Source of the DNA: Ectobius pallidus
Lineage: Eukaryota > Arthropoda > Insecta > Blattodea > Ectobiidae
Direction of reading: 5' to 3'
Length of the DNA stretch: 64,000 bases
Assembly: GCA_964059195.1 (NCBI GenBank)
Contig: CAXKWD010000002.1
Location: 164,864,559-164,928,558, forward strand
Shown: piece after piece, positions 46,044-57,500 of the stretch
Layout of the letters: the number at the start of each line of letters is the position of its first letter
Numbering within the stretch: the first letter of the stretch is position 1
Made by a program: the position numbers and the translations under genes
Notes under the pieces: model-generated
The model's input: the letters and a program-made list of their open reading frames with translations, nothing else
The model's database searches: none
What the model was told of the DNA's origin: nothing

Positions 46044-49000
46044 ACATTAACAATATAATGTCAAAAATGTCTTGTGTTTCCGAGGATACATAAGTTTACA
46101 TGCAAAAGCAGTTGAAACTGTTCTTTTTCCAATCTTATACAATCCTGCGCTTTAATAGAAGCTGCATGCCTTCCCGGGATTCTCAGCCCTGCCAACTTCC
46201 GTTAGCGTCGATTTTATTTTTATTTCCGAAAGTTTCATTTATGCTGTGAGTATGCGGAATTATAAACGATGTTATTTTTGCCGAAATAACTTTTTTCGTG
46301 TGAGTCGTTTTCAACGGTTCGACAGCCGTTATCTCGTAAACTATGGTATATTTTTATTGTTGATGTACACGCTTTTATTCGCAATGAAATGTTATGACGT
46401 TCGTCTCTTGGGAGTTTTTATGTAATAGGCTGATAAAATGGTTTTATTTCGACTTTTCTAAAATCCTGCGCGATTTTCATCTCCAAGAATAAAAAATATT
46501 GTTTTTACATTAACAATATAATCTCAAAAATGTCTTGTGTTTCCGAGGAAACATAAGCTTATATGCCAAAGGCAGTTGAAACTGTTTTTTTTACACTGTT
46601 ATAAAATCCTGCGCTTTTATAGAATCTGCATGCCTTCCCGGGATTCTCTGCCATGCCAACTTTCGTAAGCGTCGATTTTATTTTTATTTCCGAAAGTTTC
46701 TTTTATGCCGTGAGTGTGCGGAATTGAAAAAGATGTTATTTTTGCCGATATGACTTTTTTCGTGCGAGGCGTTTTTAACGGTTCGAAAGCCTTTATCTCG
46801 TAAACTATGGTACATTTTTATTGTTGATGTACATGGTTATATTCGCAATGAAATGTTTTGACGTTCGTCTCTTGGGAGTTTTTATGTACTAGGCTGATAA
46901 AATGGTTTTATATCGACTTTTCTAAAATCCTTTGCGACTTTCATCTCCAAGAATAAAAAATATTGTTTTTACATTAACAATATAATCTCAAAAGTGTCTT
47001 GTGTTTCCGAGGAAACATAAGTTTATATGCCAAAGGCAGTTGAAACTTTTTTTTTCCACTTTTATACAATCCTCCGCTTTTATAGAATCTGCATCCCTTC
47101 CCGGGATTCTCAGCCCTGCGAACATTCGTAAGCGTCTATTTTATTTTTATTTCCGAAAGTTTTTTTATGCCGTGAGTGTGCGGAATTGAAAAAGATGTTA
47201 TTTTTGCCGATATGACTTTTTTCGTGCGAGGCGTTTTCAACGGTTCGAAAGCCTTTATCTCGTAAACTATGGTACATTTTTATTGTTGATGTACATGGTT
47301 ATATTCGCAAAGAAAAGTTATGCCTTTTGTCATTTGGGAGGATTTATGTAGTACGCTGATAAAACGTTTTTATTTCGAGTTTTCAAAAATCCTGCGCGAC
47401 TTTCATCTCCAAGAATAAAATATACTGCTTTTACATTAACAATATAATCTCAAAAATTTATTGCGTTTCCGAGGAAACATAAGTTTATATGCAAAAGCAG
47501 TTGAAACTGTTCTTTTTCCAATCTTATACAATCCTGCTTTTTAATAGAAGCTGCATGCCTTCCCGTGATTCTCAGCCCTACAAACTTCCGTAAGCGTCGA
47601 TTTTAGTTTTATTTCCGAAAGTTTCTTTTATGCTGTGAGTATGCGGATTTGAAAAAGATGTTATTTTTACCGATATGACTTTTTTCGTGTGAGTCGTTTT
47701 CAACGGTTCGACAGCCGTTATCTCGTAAACTATGGTACATTTTTATTGTTGATGTACACGCTTTTATTCGCAATGAAATGTTTTGACGTTCGTCTCTTGG
47801 GAGTTTTTATGTACTAGGGTGATAAAATGGTTTTATTTCGACTTTTCTAAAATCCTGCGCGACTTTCATCTCCAAGAATAAAAAATATTGTTTTTACATT
47901 AACAATATAATGTCAAAAATGTCTTGTGTTTCCGAGGATACATAAGTTTACATGCAAAAGCAGTTGAAACTGTTCTTTTTCCAATCTTATACAATCCTGC
48001 GCTTTAATAGAAGCTGCATGCCTTCCCGGGATTCTCAGCCCTGCCAACTTCCGTTAGCGTCGATTAATTTTTATTTCCGAAAGTTTCATTTATGCTGTGA
48101 GTATGCGGAATTATAAACGATGTTATTTTTGCCGAAATAACTTTTTTCGTGTGAGTCGTTTTCAACGGTTCGACAGCCGTTATCTCGTAAACTATGGTAT
48201 ATTTTTATTGTTGATGTACACGCTTTTATTCGCAATGAAATGTTATGACGTTCGTCTCTTGGGAGTTTTTATGTAATAGGCTGATAAAATGGTTTTATTT
48301 CGACTTTTCTAAAATCCTGCGCGATTTTCATCTCCAAGAATAAAAAATATTGTTTTTACATTAACAATATAATCTCAAAAAAGTCTTGTGTTTCCGAGGA
48401 AATATAAGCTTATATGCCAAAGGCAGTTGAAACTGTTTTTTTTCCACTTTTATACAATCCTCCGCTTTTATAGAATCTGCATGCCTTCCCGGGATTCTCT
48501 GCCATGCCAACTTTCGTAAGCGTCGATTTTATTTTTATTTCCGAAAGTTTCTTTTATGCCGTGAGTGTGCGGAATTGAAAAAGATGTTATTTTTGCCGAT
48601 ATGACTTTTTTCGTGCGAGGCGTTTTTAACGGTTCGAAAGCCTTTATCTCGTAAACTATGGTACATTTTTATTGTTGATGAACATGGTTATATTCGCAAT
48701 GAAATGTTTTGACGTTCGTCTCTTGGGAGTTTTTATGTACTAGGCTGATAAAATGGTTTTATATCGACTTTTCTAAAATCCTTTGCGACTTTCATCTCCA
48801 AGAATAAAAAATATTGTTTTTACATTAACAATATAATCTCAAAAATGTCTTGTGTTTCCGAGGAAACATAAGTTTATATGCAAAAGCAGTTGAAACTGTT
48901 CTTTTTTCCAATCTTATACAATCCAGGGATTTAATAGAAGCTGCATGCGTTCCCGGGATTCTCTGCCCTGCCAACTTCCGTTAGGGTCGATTTTATTTTT

Positions 49001-49746
49001 ATTTCCGAAAGTTTCATTTATGCTGTGAGTATGCGGAATTATAAACGATGTTATTTTTGCCGATATGACTTTTTTCGTGTGAGTCGTTTTCAACGGTTCG
49101 ACAGCCGTTATCTCGTAAACTATGGTACATTTTTATTCTTGATGTACACGCTTTTATTCGCAATGAAATGTTATGACGTTCGTCTCTTGGGAGTTTTTAT
49201 GTACTAGGCTGATAAAATGGTTTTATTTCGACTTTTCTAAAATCCTGCGCGTTTTTCATCTCCAAGAATAAAAAATATTGTTTTTACATTAACAATATAA
49301 TCTCAATAATGTCTTGTGTTTCCGAGGAAACATAAGTTTATATGCCAAAGGCAGTTGAAACTTTTTTTTTCCACTTTTATACAATCCTCCGCTTTTATAG
49401 AAGCTGCATCCCTTCCCGGAATTCTCAGCCCTGCCAACTTTCGTAAGCGTCTATTTTATTTTTATTTCCGAAAGTTTTTTTAAGCCGTGAGTGTGCGGAA
49501 ATGTAATAGATGTTATTTTTGCCGATGTAACTTTTTTCGTGCGAGGCGTTTTCAACGGTTCGACAGCCGTTATCTTGTAAACTATGGTACATTTTTATTG
49601 TTGATGTACACGGTTTTATACGCAATGAAATGTTATGACGTTCGTCTCTTGGGAGTTTTTATGTACTAGGCTGATAAAATGGTTTTATTTCGACTTTTGT
49701 AAAATCCTGCGCGATTTTCATCTCCAAGAATAAAAAAAATGTTTTT

Positions 49747-50206
49747 ACATTAACAATATAATCTAAAAAATGTCTTGTGATTCCGAGGAAACAAGTTTAT
49801 ATGCCAAAGGCAGTTGAAACTGTTTTTTTACACTGTTATAATATCCTGCGCTTTTATAGAAGCTGCATGCCTTCCCGGGATTCTCAGCCATGCCAACTTC
49901 CGTAAGCGTCGATTTTATTTTTATTTCCGAAAGTTTCTTTTATGCCGTGAGTGTGCGGAAATGTAAAAGATGTTATTTTTGCCGATGTAACTTTTTTCGT
50001 GCGAGGCGTTTTCAACGGTTCGACAGCCGTTATCTTGTAAACTATGGTACATTTTTATTGTTGATGTACACGATTTATACGCAATGAAATGTTATGACGT
50101 TCGTCTCTTGGGAGTTTTTATGTACTAGGCTGATAAAATGGTTTTATTTCGACTTTTGTAAAATCCTGCGCGATTTTCATCTCCAAGAATAAAAAAAATT
50201 GTTTTT
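49747..50206. repeat. Chimeric G/F satellite monomer
   Basis: The front is G-type (ctaaaaaatg, gattccgagg, cagccatgcc) and the back is F-type (gcggaaatgtaa, gccgatgtaac). The switch lies near 49951-49962, close to the relative position seen in the B/F chimeras. A local 1-2 bp loss (cacgatttatacgc) is private to this unit. Confidence 0.65.
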
Positions 50207-51131
50207 ACATTAACAATATAATCTCAAAAATGTCTTGTGTTTCCGAGGAAACAAGTTTATATGCCAAAGGCAGTTGAAACTGTTTTTTTTACACTGTTAT
50301 AAAATCCTGCGCTTTTATAGAAGCTGCATGCCTTCCCGGGATTCTCAGCCATGCCAACTTCCGTAAGCGTCGATTTTATTTTTATTTCCGAAAGTTTCTT
50401 TTATGCCGTGAGTGTGCGGAATTGAAAAAGATGTTATTTTTGCCGATATGACTTTTTTCGTGCGAGGCGTTTTCAACGTTTCGAAAGCCTTTATCTCGTA
50501 AACTATGGTACATTTTTATTGTTGATGTACAAGGTTATATTCGCAAAGAAAAGTTATGCCTTTTGTCATTTGGGAGGATTTATGTAGTACGCTGATAAAA
50601 CGTTTTTATTTCGAGTTTTCAAAAATCCTGCGCGACTTTCATCTCCAAGAATAAAATATACTGTTTTTACATTAACAATATAATCTCAAAAATTTATTGC
50701 GTTTCCGAGGAAACATAAGTTTATATGCAAAAGCAGTTGAAACTGTTCTTTTTCCAATCTTATACAATCCTGCTTTTTAATAGAAGCTGCATGCCTTCCC
50801 GGGATTCTCAGCCCTACAAACTTCCGTAAGCGTCGATTTTAGTTTTATTTCCGAAAGTTTCTTTTATGCTGTGAGTATGCGGATTTGAAAAAGATGTTAT
50901 TTTTACCGATATGACTTTTTTCGTGTGAGTCGTTTTCAACGGTTCGACAGCCGTTATCTCGTAAACTATGGTACATTTTTATTGTTGATGTACACGCTTT
51001 TATTCGCAATGAAATGTTTTGACGTTCGTCTCTTGGGAGTTTTTATGTACTAGGGTGATAAAATGGTTTTATTTCGACTTTTCTAAAATCCTGCGCGACT
51101 TTCATCTCCAAGAATAAAAAATATTGTTTTT

Positions 51132-51136
51132 ACATT
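51132..51136. repeat. Target-site duplication of BEL copy 2, left
   Basis: acatt is repeated at 61447-61451 after the 3' LTR. Confidence 0.93.
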
Positions 51137-52325
51137 TGTAAGCTCGTACAGCTTAGAGCCTATTTTTATACCTTTATAGCAATTACTAGTAATGAAGTAT
51201 TAATACAAATCACTAGATGGCACTGATGCCAATTATCAGTAGCCAGAATTCTTGGCACACTTGTACCTGTTTATATATGCTTAGAAAAAGAAAACATATG
51301 TTATATTCTGTACTATAATGAACTAAAGAATAATTTTGCACATCTATTCTTGTTAATATTAGCTATTATCAGCAGAATTACTAATTAATGTCAATTAGCA
51401 ATAGAAAGCTGCATTGCCGACATCGAACTGATATCGATAAGTCGAGTGCCAGCTCATTAACATTCACTTGGCGCTACAGACAGAATACAGTAGCTTACTT
51501 AAAGCCGTCCTATCGATTAGTGCCATCGATTAGATGCAGCTTTATGAATAAATCGATTATTCACCGCACTGAAATTATTAAATTTCTCTGTAATTATACA
51601 TTGCAATTAGAATGTAAATGCTCACATGTTAATTTTTTATGTTACAGAATAATTACAGCATGTCATTCTCTGTAAATGTACCCTAGTTCTGGATGGAAGC
51701 TACTAGACACTTCTAGAAGAGCCTTCCATGGGATTCTAGAACTCGACTCTTTGTAAGATGATTATGTGAACGCATTTTGGCCGTTAGACTTTCTCTCACT
51801 CTCTCACCGATCGTCGCTTCGTAAGGGCACAGCCCAATTTAGCAACAGACCACAAGTCTGAATATATATTAGTACAGTTTCTACACACTACTCAGCATGG
51901 AACCAGCAATGACAGCCACGACTTAATCTACCAGGAGGTGGATATTTGAAACATCACTAGAACTGCGTGGAGCGTAGCCTGCAGCCATTGGAAGTACTCG
52001 CTACTGGCCACCGTTCAGGATGATCCACAGCAACGCAGAACTTCATCTACAATAACTGTACATCCCTTAACTTCAGTCCGGCTAAATGCAGTCACATTCT
52101 CATCAGATAGTCGCAAACCAAGTTAAGTAACTCAAACCTAACCATGTTATATTACACAAAAGCCAAGTAGGCTTAGCATCTTTGTGTCATTATAATGTAA
52201 AACTGATTGTATAATGCTAGGGAGTTTTGGCATCTTTGCAGCTCCTCTTTTTCTCTACGTGCAAGCCCAATATGCTGCCGTAGTAGTTTGAATAAACTTT
52301 AATATTACACAAAGACCAAGGATTG

Positions 52326-52333
52326 GTCTAGCA
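52326..52333. repeat. 8-bp target-site duplication of hAT-2, left
   Basis: gtctagca is repeated at 53663-53670. The other four LTRs show the single uninterrupted site ttggtctagcatattag, giving the empty-site proof of insertion. Confidence 0.96.
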
Positions 52334-53662
52334 CAGGCCTGTCCAACCCGCGGCCCTCGGGCCGCATGCGGCCCGCTCTCACAGTTTTGTGGCCCGAGGA
52401 CAAATAACAAAGAAATTAGAAGATATGGTTGGAAAATGCAGCTACTTTTCACTATGCTTGGATGACAGTGTCGACCATTATTCATACGAATAATCAACAA
52501 TGAATTTTCAACACAAGAAGAAATTCTTCAATTATGTTCTTTACGTGGATAACCAAGGGTGAAGATATATTTAAAGCAGTAAATGAAACGGTGGAAAGGA
52601 CTGGTAGGATTAATTAGGAAAGCTGGTGTAAATTTCCTCATGTTCCATTGCATAATTCACCAAGAGGCGTTGTGTGGGAAGTCAGTGAAACAAAGCGATG
52701 CAATGAATATAGCGGTTACAGTTTCCAACAAGATACGTGGTGGCACTAAGACACAACTTCACTGCAGATTCCGGGAATTTTTGGATGAGAGATCTATCAC
52801 TCCACGCAAATGTACGCTGGCTGAGTGCAGGTAGTGAAAATCTTGTTCGACGAGTTGAAGATCCAGACTTTCTAAGGCATGACTGACCTGACACAATACT
52901 TGAATGAGTTGAACCAGAGACTTCAGGGCAAAAATCAAAGTGTTTGAGGGTTAGAGGTCATTTTAATGGTTTTAAAATTTCTGAAATCAACCTTGTCAAG
53001 AAATTATTTAACACACTTTCCATGTTGTCAAGAGCTGTCAGAAGAAATTGAAGATGGTAATTTTTCTGAGTTTTGTGAAAATATTGAAGTCATTATTCAA
53101 GAATTCAATGAAAGATTTTCTGACATTGAAAATATTAAAGGTAAACTGCTGCTTTTTAATGACCCTTTGAATATGGATATTGAGAATCAGCCATCCATGT
53201 ATCAACTGGAGCTCTGCGATCTTCAGGCTGATCCTTTTCTTCAAACCAGGTCTGAGAAAGGGCTCAACTATTTCAGAGGGCAGGTTTCCTCAGCTTAGAG
53301 ATTTTGGTTTGCAGCTTCCCTCAATGTTTGGAAGCACTTTATGTGAGAGTGCTTTCTCCAACACGAAATTGATAAAAAATAAATATAGGAACTGTCTCAC
53401 TGATGATTCCTTGTTACACCTACTAAGACTGGCAGTAACTAACATAGAAGTGGATATCCATACTTTAGTCAAGCAGTCTGAAAATCCTCGGTGCTCACAT
53501 TAAGTTCTAATTTCGGCCCATTGGTAATGAATCTTATTTCAACAATTTGGTCTGCTGTACTTTACTGTTATATTTATGTGAGTGAAGCTTTTACTGTTTG
53601 GCCCTCAGCATCAATTGTCGAAATATTTTGGCCCCCAGTATTTATGAAGTTGGACAGGCCTG
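52334..53662 (+). mobile_element. Non-autonomous hAT derivative (hAT-2) nested in the BEL LTR, 1329 bp
   Basis: The terminal inverted repeats are perfect over 14 bp (caggcctgtccaac at 52334-52347 and its complement at 53649-53662), with a perfect 8-bp target duplication. The ends differ from hAT-1, so it is a different family of the same clade. An 18-bp perfect palindrome at 52358-52375 (cgggccgca/tgcggcccg) occupies the same subterminal position as the hairpin of hAT-1. The interior is a decayed transposase with large deletions, so this copy must have been moved by a transposase made elsewhere. Confidence 0.94.
52435..53503 (+). pseudogene. Decayed hAT transposase remnant in hAT-2
   Basis: Fragments match the hAT-1 transposase in order but in different frames. 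A stretch near 52438-52475 corresponds to the first catalytic aspartate region (SYFSLCLDD). About 52500-52555 matches the EELLALESLHG region. 52592-52800 contains GLVGLIRKAG and FHCIIHQEALCGK. A frame change near 52800 precedes the VRWLS motif. 52966-53260 covers the linker up to QLELCDLQ, and a second frame change near 53260 leads to the hAT dimerisation region ending RCSH (stop at 53501-53503). The N-terminal zinc finger and the segment with the second catalytic aspartate (VTDGA in hAT-1) are absent. No functional transposase is possible. Confidence 0.88.
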
Positions 53663-54105
53663 GTCTAGCATATTAGTGGTTTTTACAGAAGTAATTCCGC
53701 TTTCATAAAGTTAAGAAGTTTTGGCAAATATTTGCAGTTTCTCTTTTCCTACTTGCAGATAAAGTATACTGCAGTAGTATTCTGAGCCAATACAGCTCAA
53801 TTATTATATTGTAACTGTTGAAACAAAAATAAAGTTATTTGAATTGTTGTTGTGGAAACAAACCATATTATGTTATAATAATAAATCAACCTTGAAATTA
53901 TCCTGAAATCTACTTAGCAAAGATAACAGATCATAATTATTGACAACTACAGCTAAGAATAAGAAGAATAAAGAAGCAATTCTCTCTCCATTCTTCCTGC
54001 TTCCTTCAAACATTCCTGCAATTCTACACTTAAATATTTTCTGGATTATAATCCAGTGGTCCTCCGAAAATCCTATTGCAACCCTGTTAGGCACACTAGC
54101 CTACA

Positions 54106-54518
54106 TTTTCTGGTCCTCAACGGGCCTGGATCCCTACATTTTCTGGTCCTTGCCGAGCCTGGATTCTACCCACGCCGTGGAAGTACATTTCATCCACTCC
54201 TCAGACCAAAAACCTACATTTTTTGGTCCTCAACGAGCCTGGATTCTATCCACACCTTGGATAATCACTTTGTCCACTCCTCATACCAACAGTGTATATT
54301 GTTTGTAAAACACATCTTGTATTTGTACAATTCTAATACTCTATTGTATTTTCAGCCTATGTTAACTGCATCATATACTAGGAGCAGTCATAGCAGGCCT
54401 AGTGGTAAGAAAAGGTGCAAGAATTCTGGTAGAGCCGTGCAAGGGACAACAGTCTTACTGGATATTAAGGTAAGTGACAGCCTTCCTTATAACCCACTGT
54501 CATACACCACCCCTCACA
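54106..54518 (+). other. BEL copy 2 untranslated leader
   Basis: It is equivalent to 3543-3955. The TGGTCC motif copies start at 54111, 54144 and 54224, and the splice-donor-like GTAAGT is at 54470-54475. I saw no difference from copy 1. Confidence 0.65.
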
Positions 54519-57500
54519 ATGCCAGACTCACAAGTACTTGCCACAGATGCCTCCAAACTTAAGAACTACAAGCAGAAGAGGGCAGTCATCAAAGGAAAGT
54601 TAACTAGATTCTACCAATATGTTTTGTCAGTTCAAGTCGACCAAGACAATATTGAAGAAACTGCACACAGACTATCACAGGATGAATCGTTATTAAGGGA
54701 CTTTGAGGAAATACAGAGTAAGATAGAAACATGCGACTCAGACCCTGACTGGGAAGGAGAAAGACAAGCTTTCGAAGAGACATACTACACAACTGTAGGC
54801 ATGGCTCGCAGAAAAATTAGGGATTATGAAACACAGTACTCACAGGCTAACATGACACAAGTTCAGCCTCAAGATACAACTCAACCTAACATGCAAGCTA
54901 ATTGCACTCCTAGAGTTCAGCTACCAAAGATAAATTTGCCACACTTCAACGGCAGGCATTCAGATTGGCTACCATTTAGAGAACTGTTTATCTCACTTGT
55001 TCACAGCAACAATTCGCTTGATCCAGTTCACAAGTTTCACTATTTGAGAATAGCATTGCAAGGCCCAGCCAACAAACTCATTGACACACTACCATTAACT
55101 GCTAAAGGTTATGAAACCGCTTGGAACTTACTCAATGAAAGGTTTCAGAACAACAAAATTATACTGCAACAGTTATTACAGTCTTTGATTGACTATAGCA
55201 AGATCCCTAAGGAATCACCCAGTCAATTAATGGACTTACTTGACCACTTTACCAGACAGGTTAGGTCAATAGAATCTATCACACCAGAGAACCTTAGATG
55301 GGACTACATGCTCACTCATCTTCTCACGTCTAAACTTGACCCTACTACGCTCAAAGCATGGAGCCTAGAGGGCACAGTAGATCAGCTAAACACATTCAAA
55401 GAACTCTGTAACTTCCTACAGAGAAGGGGACAAGCTCTGGAGACACCAGACAGCTCCAGCAGGCCTAAAACTGTACACAATACACAGAACAAGCCTATTT
55501 GCCACAGACAACTGAGCCCACGTACCTTTGTTGCCCATGCAGCCAACAATTGTATACTGTGCAGGCAAGATCACCAGTTACATAAATGCGAAGACTTCCA
55601 TAACCTCAATAACACACAGAGATGGAACTTTGTAAACACTAATAGACTATGCAGTAATTGTCTCAGAGCAGGACATCACGTCAGAAACTGCACATCTACA
55701 TCTTGTTATAAATGCCAACAACGCCATCACACACTGCTACACCAAGACAAGGTTCGCAGCAATGAATATAGGCAACATGCAACTACACAATACACTAGTA
55801 GATTGCCTAACAGACAAAACGGAAACCAAAGCCACGGTGGTACTAGACAATCTCCAGCTACTACCAGCAGCAATGCTACGGGCACAGCATTTGCTAACAA
55901 TGCTCAAATCACGCCCAAAACTCATACATTTCTTGCCACAGCAGAAATACTAGTGAAAGCTCAGAATGGCAGACTCATAAAAACCAGAGCATTATTGGAT
56001 TCAGGTGCCACGCACACATTTATAACTCAAGATTTGGCTGATAGGCTACAGTTACAAACCAAGCCTACCACCATAGCTGTGACCGGTGTAAACCTACACA
56101 CCTCCAATGTCTTGGAAATTGGACACATACAAATAAGTGACGCACATGGCAATGGCTACAAAAGACAGCTACAGTGCCTCATCATTAACCAGATTGCCAA
56201 AGACATTCCCAGTGCACCTATAGATGTCACCAGCTTAAGAATTCCTAATGACATTGTGCTAGCAGACAACAGATTTCACATACCCGGTACCATTGACATA
56301 TTGCTAGGGGCAGATGTATTTTGGAACTTGTTAATGGGACACACTATACCCATCAACAAAACCAACAAACACAAAGAATTCATCAGAGAGACCAGACTAG
56401 GTTGGATTCTCTCAGGGCAAATACACTGCACTCAGGGTAGAAGACAAGAACCACGTTGCCACTTAAGCATAACAGAACAAATCCACAAGAACATGCAGAA
56501 ATTCTGGGAAATGGAAGAAATTATCCAACCAGTAAGATCTGAAGAAGACTCCATATGCGAGCAACATTTTCAAGAAACAATACAGAGAGATAAAGATGGA
56601 CGCTACACAATAACCTTACCATTCAAGAAGCCCACAGGTAATCTTGGTGCCTCTAGAACTGGAGCTTTGAAACGTTTCTTCTCTAATGAAACCAGACTCC
56701 ATAAACAGCCTACTATACTCCAACAGTACTCAGACTTCATGCAGCAATATGAAGCCCTAGGTCATATGACCCAAGTGGACGAAAGTTTCTACCAGGATGG
56801 CCCAGAAGCATATTATATTCCACACCAATTTGTCTTAAAGGAAGACTCAGAAACCACAAAACTCAGAGTAGTCTTCAACGCTTCATTCAAAACCTCAACA
56901 GGTACATCACTCAATGATATCCTATACACAGGACCCTGTGTGCAACCTGATCTCTACACCATACTCTTGAAGTTCAGATGCCACCCATATGTTGTGAGTG
57001 CTGACATAGAGAAAATGTACAGGATGGTAATGGTACAGCCACAGCAAAGAGACTTCCAAAGAATCTTCTGGAGACATTCTAAATCCACTCCAGTGAAGAT
57101 ATATCAGCTCAACACTATCACATATGGACAAGCCTGTTTAGCTTTTGAAGCAACCAGAGTACTCAACCAGTTGGCAGAGGATGAGAGAAACAGATTTCCC
57201 ACAGCATCCAAATTGCTATCTACTTGCTTTTATGTTGATAATCTCCTTGCATCATTTTCTACAGAGCAGGAAGCTATACTAGCAGCCACAGAAGTGTCAC
57301 AACTATTACAGACAGGTGGATTTAACCTAACACAGTTTTGTTCCAACTCACAAGAAGTTTTGAGAACACTGCCACAAGAAAAGCTCTCTAAAGCTACACT
57401 TACTCATTTAGAAGAGCAGAATACAGTAAAAACACTAGGATTACACTGGAATCCATTACAAGACTTGCTACAGTACACAGTGAAGTCATTACCAGCAGCT

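Larger units (their letters stand above)
46044..51136. repeat. Satellite array block 4: 11 monomers between two BEL loci
   Basis: The block is 5093 bp, exactly 11 x 463, between the solo LTR and BEL copy 2. Order: A B C D A B E F G G/F-type D, with the G/F chimera at 49747-50206. The first 3 kb carry the same private variants as the flank of copy 1: ggtatattttt and cgattaattttt in A, gatgaacatgg in B, and cagggattt with ttagggtcga in E. This block together with one BEL element looks like a larger repeating unit. Confidence 0.93.
51137..54105 (+). repeat. 5' LTR of BEL copy 2, split by a hAT insertion
   Basis: The LTR segments are 51137-52333 and 53671-54105 (the second follows the duplicated gtctagca); together they equal the 1632-bp LTR. 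The insertion lies in the R region, downstream of the TATA/initiator (51863 and 51894) and upstream of the poly(A) signal. It has t at 53738 and c at 54027, the same 5'-LTR states as copy 1. Confidence 0.95.

Noticed and set aside
52583..53503. Functional small genes in the nested hAT
   Set aside because: The frames are fragments of one transposase separated by frame changes and deletions, lacking the zinc finger and the second catalytic aspartate.
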